NCBI GenBank assembly: GCA_031278075.1
Contig: JAITLE010000007.1
Coordinates: forward strand, 1-6,424
Source: Bifidobacteriaceae bacterium
GTDB taxonomy: Bacteria > Actinomycetota > Actinomycetes > Actinomycetales > WQXJ01
Length of the DNA stretch: 6,424 nucleotides
Reading direction: 5' to 3'
In this document: positions 1 to 6,362 of the stretch, piece after piece
Layout: the number at the start of each line of letters is the position of its first letter
Numbering within the stretch: the first letter of the stretch is position 1
Program-made: the position numbers and the translations under genes
The notes under the pieces: model-generated
The model's database searches: none
What the model saw: only the letters and a program-made list of their open reading frames with translations
What the model was told of the DNA's origin: nothing

Positions 1-1025
1 GCACGTTTGTCGCGGCGGCTGTCTCCGGCGACGACACGGCCCGTCTCGTCTCGGCGCAGACGCGGCAGAGCGCGGTCTGGGAGTTCCCGATTTCGGCGGT
101 GGCGCCCGGGCAGGTCAAGGGTTGGGGGTCTTACGCGATCGGCGTGACCTGGGCGCTGCGGCGCCGCGGCGTCGCGGCTCCGGCGCTGATCGGCTACGTC
201 GACTCATGCGTCCCGTTCGGCGCGGGCGTCTCGTCTTCGGCGGCACTGGAAGCGGCGTTCGCGCGCGCCGGACAAGACCTGCGCGGCGCGACGCCAGCGC
301 CGCCGCTGGATCGGGCGCTGTTGGCGGAGGCCTGCGTCGACGCGGAGAACTCGATCGCGGGCGCGCCGACGGGCGGCATGGATCAGGCCGCGGCGTTGCG
401 GTCCGCCAAAGGCTGCGCGTTGGTGGTCGACTCGCGGACCGGGGATGTGGAGCAAGTCCCGTTCGACTTGGCGGCCTGGGGACTGGAGCTGCTCGTCATC
501 GACACACGGGCGGCCCACACGCACGCTGACGGGGAGTATGGCGCGCGCCGCGCGACGTGCGTCGCCGCGGCCCAGGAGCTGGGTGTGGCGCTCCTCGCGG
601 ACATCGCTCCCGCCGACCTGCCCGCGGCGATCGTCCGCTTGGGCGGACCGGCCGCTTTGGCGGCGCGCCGGGTGCGCCACGTCGTCACAGAGATCGAGCG
701 GACCAGGCAGTTCATCGCAGCTCTCCGGGAGAATCGACCCGACGCGCTCGGCCCGTTGATGAACGCCTCACACGAGTCGTTGCGGCGCGACTACGAGGTG
801 TCCGCGCCGGGTTTGGACCTGGCGGTCGCCGCCGCCCGCGTCGCCGGGGCCATGGGCGCCCGTATGACCGGCGGCGGGTTCGGCGGATCGGCCATCGCTT
901 TGGTCGAGGCGGGCCAGGCGGATCAGGTGGCCGGCGCGGTGCACAGCGCGTTCGCGCAGGCCGGTTGGGCCGCGCCGGTGTTCCTGCGCGCCGCAGCCGC
1001 AGCCCCGGCGCGACGGGTGGCCTGA
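1..1025 (+). CDS. galK: Galactokinase, 5' end missing (runs off the left edge)
   Basis: GHMP-family kinase that phosphorylates galactose to galactose-1-phosphate with ATP in the cytoplasm, the entry step of the Leloir pathway. The frame is open from base 3 to the TGA at 1023-1025, giving about 340 visible residues. A GTG at 99 could be mistaken for the start, but the 32 codons before it read like galactokinase (TFVAAAVSGDD...LVSAQ), so the true start lies outside the window. The N-terminal galactokinase signature (GRVNLIGEHTDY type) is therefore not visible. Visible motifs are the ATP-binding GHMP loop PFGAGVSSSAALE (about 213-251), the segment ending GAPTGGMDQ (about 360-386) whose Asp is the expected catalytic base, VIDTRAAHTHADGEYGARR (about 495-551), and the C-terminal GHMP motif MTGGGFGGSAIALV (about 864-905). 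Known family members are about 380-430 residues, so roughly 50-80 are missing. It is convergent with the neighbouring operon and not part of it. Confidence 0.95.
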   Translation, partial: TFVAAAVSGDDTARLVSAQTRQSAVWEFPISAVAPGQVKGWGSYAIGVTWALRRRGVAAPALIGYVDSCVPFGAGVSSSAALEAAFARAGQDLRGATPAPPLDRALLAEACVDAENSIAGAPTGGMDQAAALRSAKGCALVVDSRTGDVEQVPFDLAAWGLELLVIDTRAAHTHADGEYGARRATCVAAAQELGVALLADIAPADLPAAIVRLGGPAALAARRVRHVVTEIERTRQFIAALRENRPDALGPLMNASHESLRRDYEVSAPGLDLAVAAARVAGAMGARMTGGGFGGSAIALVEAGQADQVAGAVHSAFAQAGWAAPVFLRAAAAAPARRVA

Positions 1026-1057
1026 ACCGGCCCGCCCCCGCTCTCAGCGCGGCCGGT
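1026..1057. terminator. Candidate bidirectional hairpin between convergent galK and xthA ends
   Basis: A perfect 7-bp inverted repeat, ACCGGCC (1026-1032) and GGCCGGT (1051-1057), encloses a second small stem, CGCT (1039-1042) with AGCG (1046-1049) and a 3-base loop. It starts directly after the galK stop and spans the last codons and stop of the minus-strand nuclease gene, a natural place for a shared terminator. There is no T-tract on either side, so a classical intrinsic terminator is not shown. It could act as a hairpin-only terminator, or be a chance pairing in GC-rich DNA. Confidence 0.35.
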
Positions 1058-1862
1058 ATCCCGGCAGGTCGTAAGTCACGGTGAACGGCGCGTGGTCACT
1101 CCATCGAGTGTCGTAGCTCTCTGGTTTGTCGATCTTGAAGTCGACCGCCAGCGAGGCTAGCTGGGGGGTGGCGATCTGGTAATCGATGCGCCAGCCTGTG
1201 TCGTTGTCGAACGCTCTGCCGCGCCAGGACCACCAGGTGTACGGCCCTTCTCGGTCGCCGGCGAGCGCCCGGCCCACATCCACCCAGCCGAGTTCCACGA
1301 ACCATCGGGTCAAGATGGCCCGCTCCTCAGGCAGGAACCCCGAGTTCTGCCTGTTGCCCCTCCAGTTCTTGAGGTCGGATTCGCGGTGCGCCACGTTGAA
1401 GTCGCCGCAGATCACCGCGGACGCGCCGGCTGCGGCGAGCGCCCGAAGGCGGTCTGTCATGGCGTTCAAGAAGTCGATCTTGTGGCCCTGCCGCTCGGTG
1501 CCGACCTCGCCGGAGTGGACGTAGGCGCTCGCCACGGTCAGGACGCGGCCGTCGGCGAGGGCCAGGTCGGCCTCGACCCAGCGGCCGGTGTGGGTGTCGA
1601 GCGGCGCCAGCCCCTCCAATCCTTCGCGCGTGGCGACCACGGGCAGCAGCGAGCACACAGCCACACCAGAGCGTCCTTTGACCCGAGACACAGCTTGGTG
1701 GGTGGATCGGTCCGGCAGCAGCGGCGGGAGCACAGCAGCGTCCGCCCGCACCTCTTGGAGGCACAGCACGTCCGGCGAGGCGGCCTTCAACCACGAGTCC
1801 ATGCCTTTGCGCACCGCGGCCCGCAGCCCGCCCACGTTCAGCGTGGTTATGGCCAGAGCCAC
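1044..1862 (-). CDS. xthA: Exonuclease III-family DNA repair nuclease (AP endonuclease)
   Basis: Cytoplasmic endonuclease/exonuclease/phosphatase-fold enzyme of 272 residues. Family members cut DNA at abasic sites and remove 3' blocking groups in base excision repair. The motifs run in the expected order: TLNVGGLRAAVRKG (N9, metal site region), LCLQEVRAD (metal-binding E37), SAYVHSGE (Y114, active-site Tyr region), ICGDFN (D154, N156), LKNWRGNRQNSGFLPEER (164-181), WRIDY (D227) and WSDHAPF (D256, catalytic H257). Length and spacing match E. coli ExoIII (268 residues). The start is GTG (1860-1862), 4 bp after the permease stop. A weak GGAG (complement of 1872-1875) lies 9 nt upstream, and the start puts the NVxGLRA motif at the usual distance from the N terminus. 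It is the last gene of the operon. G11 stands where E. coli ExoIII has Asn and human APE1 has Asp (NVDG). The family is certain; the exact activity (ExoIII versus a related EEP nuclease) is inferred. Confidence 0.93.
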   Translation of the reverse strand: MALAITTLNVGGLRAAVRKGMDSWLKAASPDVLCLQEVRADAAVLPPLLPDRSTHQAVSRVKGRSGVAVCSLLPVVATREGLEGLAPLDTHTGRWVEADLALADGRVLTVASAYVHSGEVGTERQGHKIDFLNAMTDRLRALAAAGASAVICGDFNVAHRESDLKNWRGNRQNSGFLPEERAILTRWFVELGWVDVGRALAGDREGPYTWWSWRGRAFDNDTGWRIDYQIATPQLASLAVDFKIDKPESYDTRWSDHAPFTVTYDLPGYRPR

Positions 1863-1866
1863 GGGC

Positions 1867-3036
1867 TCACGCTCCGGACCGGAACGCGTCGGCGAATCTC
1901 ACCCTCGCGCCCGTCCTGAGGATCGACCCCTCGTACAACCGGCCACCCACCAGTATCGCGATCAGAGTGGTCACCGCGAGGGTCGCCAGGGAAGCTGCGA
2001 CCTGCCACCACGGCACTCCCCCTCCGATCAGGCGGATGGGCATGGCTGTCGGCGCCGAGAAGGGGATGAACGAGAGCCAGGCCGTCAACGCCTTGTTCTC
2101 CGGCAAGCTCATCACCAGCATGTAGGGGATCATGATCAGGAACATGGTCGGCATGATGACCGCGCTCACGTCTTCCAACCGCGACACGGTGGCGGCGCTC
2201 CCGACCATCAAAGCGGCGAACATCACGAAGGCCAGAGCGAAGAACACTAAGAACCACGCCATCGGGCCAGCCAGCGCGTCCCACAGGGTGGCGCCGCCCA
2301 AGGCTTGGGCCACATCGCCGCCCACCAGCAGCTTTCCCGCCCCGCCCTGCCACATCCCGAGGACCAGGGCGAGCGCGATCAGCGCGACGGTGCCGAACGC
2401 GAGCAAGGCGTTGCTCAGGATCTTCCCGGCGAGCAGCGCCCGCGCCCGCATGGTGGACAACAGCAGCTCGATCACCCTGGTCTGCTTCTCCACGACCGTG
2501 TTCTGCGCGGCGATCTGCGCGTACAGCACCACGATTATGAAGAACAGCAACGCGAACACCATCCCGGCGATGGCTGTCACGACCCCTTGCACTTTCGGCG
2601 GCTCCAGCAAGACGACCTGCGGGGTGAACGTCAGGGCGGCCAGGATGTCGTCCGGCGCCGTCTCGCGCGCGAGGACCACAATCCCGAGCGGCCCGGCGGC
2701 ATCGTCCCCCACAATCGCCGCCTCCGCCTCGCCAGACCTGACTGCCGCCTCCGCCGCCTCCGCGTTTGGAACCTCGGCCAGCTCATAGCCGAGGAGGAAC
2801 ACGAAGCCGCCCGGCACACGGTCGAACGTCCCCGCCAACACCACCTTCCCCTTGTCTGGCGCGGCCACGCTCGGACCCTCGTCCGCCGCGGAGTCGGCCG
2901 CCAGCAGCCCGAGCAGCAGCGTCCCGACATAGGCCATCACCACGATCAGCCCCGTCGAGATCACGAACGCCTTCGATCGCGCCTGCGACGCCATCTCGCG
3001 TTTGGCGATCAGCCACACCTGCCCCAGGCCGCTCAC
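1867..3036 (-). CDS. ABC-2 type transporter permease (NatB-like)
   Basis: Membrane subunit (389 residues) of an exporter-type ABC system. Predicted layout: a short cytoplasmic N terminus (WLIAKREMASQARSKAF), TM1 about 24-46, a large outside domain about 47-150, then a C-terminal bundle with hydrophobic segments at about 152-177, 208-228, 257-278, 292-310 and 343-366. NatB/ABC-2 family hallmarks are the cytoplasmic VVEKQTRVIELLLSTMRA and LLAGKILSN stretch (181-209), SFIPFSAPTAMPIRL (322-336) and the end GGRLYEGSILRTGARVRF (364-381). The start is GTG (3034-3036), overlapping the ATPase stop as GTGA, with a perfect AAGGAGGT ribosome binding site 6 nt upstream. It should form a 2+2 complex with the ATPase encoded just before it. 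Relatives export Na+, lipids, peptides or drugs; the substrate here is unknown and I do not assign one. Confidence 0.93.
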   Translation of the reverse strand: MSGLGQVWLIAKREMASQARSKAFVISTGLIVVMAYVGTLLLGLLAADSAADEGPSVAAPDKGKVVLAGTFDRVPGGFVFLLGYELAEVPNAEAAEAAVRSGEAEAAIVGDDAAGPLGIVVLARETAPDDILAALTFTPQVVLLEPPKVQGVVTAIAGMVFALLFFIIVVLYAQIAAQNTVVEKQTRVIELLLSTMRARALLAGKILSNALLAFGTVALIALALVLGMWQGGAGKLLVGGDVAQALGGATLWDALAGPMAWFLVFFALAFVMFAALMVGSAATVSRLEDVSAVIMPTMFLIMIPYMLVMSLPENKALTAWLSFIPFSAPTAMPIRLIGGGVPWWQVAASLATLAVTTLIAILVGGRLYEGSILRTGARVRFADAFRSGA

Positions 3037-3950
3037 GCCGCCACCTCCTTGAACACCTCGCTGAGCGGCGGTATGACCCGCTCGAATCGTTCGACCGGCC
3101 CGCGGGCCAGCGCTTGACGCAGCACCGCCTGCGCCGCCGCGGCCGTCGCGTCGAATGCGACTGCGACGCCCGATGCCGTGCCGTCAGCCCGAGCTCCACC
3201 CGCCGCGACGAATTCGGTCACGCCAGCCGCGGCCGCCACCCACGCCACGTCCGCGTTCGGCGGGAGTGTCAGCGAATACCGCGAGCCAGCGTGCTCGGCG
3301 CGGAGCGCAGCCGTGCTGCCGGTCGCCGCGATCCGTCCAGCGGCGATCATGACGAGGTCGTCGGTGATGCGTTCGACCACGTCGAGTTGGTGCGAAGAGA
3401 ACAGTATGGGCGCGCCTCGGGCGGCGAATTCTCGGAGCACGCCCATGACGGTCTCGACCGCCATCGGGTCGAGGCCTGAGAACGGTTCGTCGAGGACAAG
3501 CGCCGCGGGCTCATGCACCAGCGCCGCCGCGATCTGTGCCCGCTGCTGGTTGCCCAGCGACAGCTTCTCGACCGGATCGGCGGCGCGGTCTGCCAGGCCG
3601 AGCCGCTCCAGGAGTCGCGCCGCGTTAGCTTTGGCGGATGCCGGCGGCAAGCCGTGGAGGCGCGCGAAGAACTCGATCTGTTCGCGCAGCCGCATCTTGG
3701 GGTACAGCCCGCGCTCCTCGGGCATGTAGCCGAACCGCGCCCTGACCGCGCCGACGACTTCGGCGCCGTCGTAGACCACACGACCCGCGTCGGCGCTGAG
3801 CACTCCCATGATTATCCGCATCGCGGTCGTCTTGCCGGCGCCGTTGGCGCCGACGAATCCGGTCAGCCGGCCTGGGCGCACAGTGAAACTGACCTGGTCC
3901 AGGGCCTTCGTCTGGCCGAAGGACCGACTGACTGAGACCACCTCAAGCAT
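3033..3950 (-). CDS. ABC transporter ATP-binding protein (NatA-like)
   Basis: Nucleotide-binding subunit (305 residues) that drives the permease encoded next to it by ATP hydrolysis at the inner face of the membrane. Visible motifs: Walker A GANGAGKTT (34-42), the Q-loop region YMPEERGLYPKM (75-86), with the Glu-rich form usual for NatA-type proteins, signature LSLGNQQR (130-137), Walker B LVLDEPFSGLD (151-161, catalytic E155) and H-loop SSHQLD (185-190). Residues from about 220 on form the variable C-terminal extension common in this export subfamily. All catalytic residues are present. The start is ATG at 3948-3950, with AAAGG (complement of 3958-3962) 7 nt upstream; it overlaps the end of folD by 8 bp in another frame. 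The stop overlaps the permease start by 4 bp. Substrate unknown. Confidence 0.95.
   Translation of the reverse strand: MLEVVSVSRSFGQTKALDQVSFTVRPGRLTGFVGANGAGKTTAMRIIMGVLSADAGRVVYDGAEVVGAVRARFGYMPEERGLYPKMRLREQIEFFARLHGLPPASAKANAARLLERLGLADRAADPVEKLSLGNQQRAQIAAALVHEPAALVLDEPFSGLDPMAVETVMGVLREFAARGAPILFSSHQLDVVERITDDLVMIAAGRIAATGSTAALRAEHAGSRYSLTLPPNADVAWVAAAAGVTEFVAAGGARADGTASGVAVAFDATAAAAQAVLRQALARGPVERFERVIPPLSEVFKEVAA
3043..3050 (-). promoter_or_regulatory. Ribosome binding site AAGGAGGT for the ABC permease
   Basis: Complement of ACCTCCTT, 6 nt before the GTG start at 3036 and inside the last codons of the ATPase gene. It is a full 8-base match to the 16S anti-Shine-Dalgarno core. It settles the permease start at the GTGA overlap and suggests strong independent initiation as well as coupling. 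Confidence 0.85.
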
Positions 3951-4836
3951 TGTTCAACCTTTCTGGCCGTTCTGCCGCCTCGACCACGTTGGTCAGGAGC
4001 ATCGCACGCGTCATCGGACCCACTCCCCCGGGGTTCGGGCTGATCCAACCGGCGACTTCGGCCACGTCGCCGGCGACGTCCCCCGCGATGCGGGTCTTGC
4101 CGGTGGCCGGGTCGGTCACCCGGGAGACGCCCACGTCGATCACGATCGCCCCGGGTTTGACGTGTTCGGCGCGGACCAGGTCGGGGACGCCCGCGGCCGC
4201 GACGATCAAGTCCGCGCCGCGCAGCAGCGCTGGCAGGTCAACCGTCCCGGTGTGGGCCAACGTCACGGTGGCGTTGACATCGCGGCGGGTGAGCAGCAGC
4301 CCGATCGACCGGCCCACGGTGATCCCGCGGCCGAGGATCACCGCGTGGCGCCCGGCCAGGTCCAAGCCGGCGCGCCGGATCAGCGCGAGGATCCCGCGGG
4401 GCGTGCACGGCAGCGGGGTGACGACGGGCGCCGCCACGTTCAGCACGAGCGCGCCGAGGTTCGCGGGGTGGAGGCCGTCGGCGTCCTTGCCTGGGTCGAT
4501 CGCCTGGATCACCGCCTGAGCGTCGATGTGTCGCGGTAGCGGGAGTTGGACGATGTACCCGGTGCAGGCGGGGTCCGCGTTCAGGGCCTCGACCGCGGCA
4601 AGGACCAGCGCGGGCGGCGCGTCGGCGGGCAATTCGGCGCGGATCGACGCGATCCCGACTTCGGCGCAGTCTGAGTGTTTGCCGTTGACGTATGCCACCG
4701 ACCCGGGGTCCTCACCCACGAGCAGCGTCCCCAGCCCGGGGACCACACCGCGGCGACGCAGCGCGGCGACGCGTCGCGCGAGGTCCGCCTTGATCCAGGC
4801 GGCGCCCGCCCGCCCGTCGAGGATCTGGGCGGTCAC
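3943..4836 (-). CDS. folD: Bifunctional methylene-tetrahydrofolate dehydrogenase / methenyl-tetrahydrofolate cyclohydrolase
   Basis: Cytoplasmic enzyme (297 residues, normal length) that oxidises 5,10-methylene-THF with NADP+ to 5,10-methenyl-THF and hydrolyses it to 10-formyl-THF, needed for purines and initiator formyl-Met-tRNA. N-terminal catalytic domain: VGEDPGSVAYVNGKHSDC (40-57) carries the Tyr49/Lys53 pair matching Y50/K54 of E. coli FolD, then GYIVQLPLP (93-101) and GKDADGLHPANLG (116-128; D120 equals E. coli D121). Rossmann domain: VILGRGITVGRSIGLLL (166-182), VTLAHTGT (191-198), VAAAGVPDL (212-220) and IDVGV (233-237). The C-terminal signature NPGGVGPMTRAML is at 268-280. The start is GTG (4834-4836), overlapping the glyA stop as GTGA. 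There is no good ribosome binding site ahead of it, so translation probably depends on coupling to glyA, which supplies its substrate. The end overlaps the ATPase start by 8 bp. Confidence 0.97.
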   Translation of the reverse strand: MTAQILDGRAGAAWIKADLARRVAALRRRGVVPGLGTLLVGEDPGSVAYVNGKHSDCAEVGIASIRAELPADAPPALVLAAVEALNADPACTGYIVQLPLPRHIDAQAVIQAIDPGKDADGLHPANLGALVLNVAAPVVTPLPCTPRGILALIRRAGLDLAGRHAVILGRGITVGRSIGLLLTRRDVNATVTLAHTGTVDLPALLRGADLIVAAAGVPDLVRAEHVKPGAIVIDVGVSRVTDPATGKTRIAGDVAGDVAEVAGWISPNPGGVGPMTRAMLLTNVVEAAERPERLNNA

Positions 4837-6125
4837 TGGGCCAGTCCCGCGTAGAGCGGGAAGTCGGCGGCGAGACGCGCGGCGCGCCGCCGCAACCCGT
4901 CCACGTCCGCGCCGGCGCCGTCCCGCAGCGCGGTCGCGATCACGTCCGCGACCTCAGCGAATTCGTCGGGCCCGAAGCCGCGGGTGGCGAGCGCTGGGGT
5001 GCCGATCCGAAGCCCCGAGGTCACCATGGGCGGCCGCGGGTCGAACGGCACGGCGTTCCGGTTGACCGTTATGCCCACATCCGACAGCAGGTCTTCGGCT
5101 TGTTTCCCGTCGAGCGGAGATTTCGAGAGGTCCACCAGCACCAGGTGGACGTCGGTGCCGCCGGTCAAGACAGAGACGCCCGATGCCGTCACATCGGCTG
5201 CAGAGAGCCGTTCCGCCAGCAGCGCGGCGCCTTCGAGCGTTCGGACCTGCCGGTCGCGGAAGCCTTCCGTCATGGCGATCTTGAAGGCGACCGCTTTGGC
5301 GGCGATGACGTGCATCAGCGGGCCCCCCTGTTGGCCGGGGAAGACCGCCGAGTTGAGCTTCTTGCCCCATTCTTGCGCCGACTTGGACAAGATCAGCCCG
5401 GACCTCGGGCCGCCGAGCGTCTTGTGCACGGTCGACGTGGTGACGTCCGCCACGGGGACGGGGTTGGGGTGCAGGCCGGCGGCGACGAGGCCCGCGAAGT
5501 GGGCCATGTCGACCCAGAGGACCGCGCCCACCTCGTCGGCGATCTCACGGAACGCGGCGAAGTCGAGGCGCCTCGGGTAGGCGGACCAGCCGGCGACGAT
5601 CACTCGGGGCCGGTGGGCCAACGCCGCCGCGCGGACTGTGTCCGGTTCGATCAGGTGTGTGCCGCGGGACACGCCGTAGGAGGCGACGTTGTAGAGCTTC
5701 CCTGAGAAGTTGAGTCTCATGCCGTGCGTCAGGTGTCCGCCGTGGGCCAGTTCCAACCCGAGAAGGGTTTCGCCGGGATTCATCATCGCGGCTAACGCTG
5801 CGGCGTTGGCTTGGGCGCCGGAATGCGGTTGGACGTTCACGTAATCCGCCCCGAACAGCTCTTGCGCCCGCGCGATGGCGAGGCTCTCCGCGATGTCGAC
5901 CACCTCGCACCCGCCGTAGTAGCGCCTCCCTGGATAACCTTCGGCGTATTTGTTCGTCAGCACGGAGCCCTGAGCTTCGAGCACCGCTCTGGGCACGAAG
6001 TTCTCCGAGGCGATCATCTCGAGGGTGTCGCGTTGGCGTTCCAACTCTCCTTCGAGGACTGCCGCGATTTCGGGGTCCACCTGGGCCAACGGCGAAGCGG
6101 TGAAGTCGTTTGGGCGGTCGGACAC
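4833..6125 (-). CDS. glyA: Serine hydroxymethyltransferase
   Basis: PLP-dependent cytoplasmic enzyme (430 residues, full length) that converts serine + THF to glycine + 5,10-methylene-THF, the main source of one-carbon units. Visible in order: the folate/PLP region LEMIASENFVP (35-45), NKYAEGYPGRRYYGG (58-72), NVQPHSGAQAN (97-107, phosphate-binding S102/G103), LELAHGGHLTHG (124-135, H128 stacking on PLP), the VDMAHFAGLVAAG stretch (205-217, D206 and H209), TVHKTLGGPRSG (232-243, Schiff-base K235), FPGQQGGPLMH (262-272) and SGLRIGTPA (370-378, substrate carboxylate-binding R373). The start is GTG (6123-6125), chosen because AGGAGG lies 5 nt upstream. It is the first gene of the operon; its TGA overlaps the folD GTG. 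No key residue is missing. Confidence 0.98.
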   Translation of the reverse strand: MSDRPNDFTASPLAQVDPEIAAVLEGELERQRDTLEMIASENFVPRAVLEAQGSVLTNKYAEGYPGRRYYGGCEVVDIAESLAIARAQELFGADYVNVQPHSGAQANAAALAAMMNPGETLLGLELAHGGHLTHGMRLNFSGKLYNVASYGVSRGTHLIEPDTVRAAALAHRPRVIVAGWSAYPRRLDFAAFREIADEVGAVLWVDMAHFAGLVAAGLHPNPVPVADVTTSTVHKTLGGPRSGLILSKSAQEWGKKLNSAVFPGQQGGPLMHVIAAKAVAFKIAMTEGFRDRQVRTLEGAALLAERLSAADVTASGVSVLTGGTDVHLVLVDLSKSPLDGKQAEDLLSDVGITVNRNAVPFDPRPPMVTSGLRIGTPALATRGFGPDEFAEVADVIATALRDGAGADVDGLRRRAARLAADFPLYAGLAQ

Positions 6126-6130
6126 GGGCG

Positions 6131-6136
6131 CCTCCT
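6131..6136 (-). promoter_or_regulatory. Ribosome binding site AGGAGG for glyA
   Basis: Complement of CCTCCT, 5 nt from the GTG start at 6125. It supports GTG as the true start and fits a highly translated housekeeping gene. Confidence 0.8.
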
Positions 6137-6170
6137 GTGGTTGCTGGTCTCGCTGCGGGGTGCGCGTCCC

Positions 6171-6198
6171 ATCCTATAGAGCGACGCCGACACCCCAA
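6171..6198 (-). promoter_or_regulatory. Candidate housekeeping promoter for the glyA operon
   Basis: On the minus strand, TAGGAT (complement of 6171-6176) matches the actinobacterial principal-sigma -10 pattern TAGRRT. Sixteen bases upstream is TTGGGG (complement of 6193-6198), a partial -35 match. Transcription would start near 6164, giving a leader of about 40 nt that is too short for a known glycine or folate riboswitch. The -35 touches the start of the 13-bp repeat array. Prediction from pattern only. Confidence 0.45.
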
Positions 6199-6276
6199 CC
6201 CTCACCGCCCGGCCACGCCGCCCAGCCACGCCGCCCAGCCACGCCGCCCGGCCACGCCGCCCGCCCACCCCGCCCG
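6199..6276. repeat. 13-bp tandem repeats, about six copies
   Basis: Unit GCCACGCCGCCC followed by A or G. Four nearly perfect copies sit at 6212-6224, 6225-6237, 6238-6250 and 6251-6263, differing only at the last base. A degenerate copy flanks each side (6199-6211, 10 of 13 matching; 6264-6276, 11 of 13). There are no spacers, so it is not a CRISPR. The array begins right next to the candidate -35 of glyA and decays into the C-rich block. The 13-bp unit is not a multiple of three, so it would encode all three frames in turn, which argues against a coding repeat. Confidence 0.9.
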
Positions 6277-6342
6277 CCCCCGCCCCCCCCCCCCGCCCCC
6301 CCCCCCCGCCGCCCGCCCCCCCCCCCCCCCCCCCCCCCCCCC
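6277..6342. repeat. C-rich low-complexity block with 12-, 12- and 27-base C runs
   Basis: Almost only C with single G interruptions. C homopolymers lie at 6283-6294 (12), 6296-6307 (12) and 6316-6342 (27). The minus strand, which is the coding sense for glyA, therefore has G runs able to form G-quadruplexes, while the plus strand could form an i-motif. Such long homopolymers are rare in bacterial chromosomes. The run lengths are the least trustworthy bases of the window, because sequencers miscall them and two-colour chemistry yields false poly-G. The sequence could be a real hypervariable tract or an assembly error. Confidence 0.85.
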
Positions 6343-6362
6343 GCCGCGGCGCGGTTCCACAT

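Noticed and set aside
99..1025. GTG at 99 as the start of galactokinase
   Set aside because: The same frame is open to the left edge, and the codons before 99 read as galactokinase sequence, so this is an internal Val codon.
2305..3117. Long plus-strand open frame opposite the permease
   Set aside because: Its product is His/Arg/Gln-rich without any domain; it is an antisense shadow of a clear membrane protein gene.
1867..3950. The ABC pair as a novel defence or toxin-export system
   Set aside because: Both proteins are ordinary NatA/NatB-type subunits, with no toxin, immunity or peptide precursor gene nearby.
3808..4539. Long plus-strand open frame opposite the ATPase and folD
   Set aside because: Antisense frame kept open by high GC content. 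It has no recognisable domain and lies across two strongly supported genes.
5100..5705. Plus-strand open frame opposite glyA
   Set aside because: Antisense shadow, with composition typical of a GC-rich complement and no recognisable motif.
6126..6170. Glycine or tetrahydrofolate riboswitch ahead of glyA
   Set aside because: The predicted leader is only about 40 nt, and no conserved riboswitch core is visible.
6199..6276. CRISPR array
   Set aside because: The repeats are 13 bp and directly contiguous with no spacers, and there are no cas genes.
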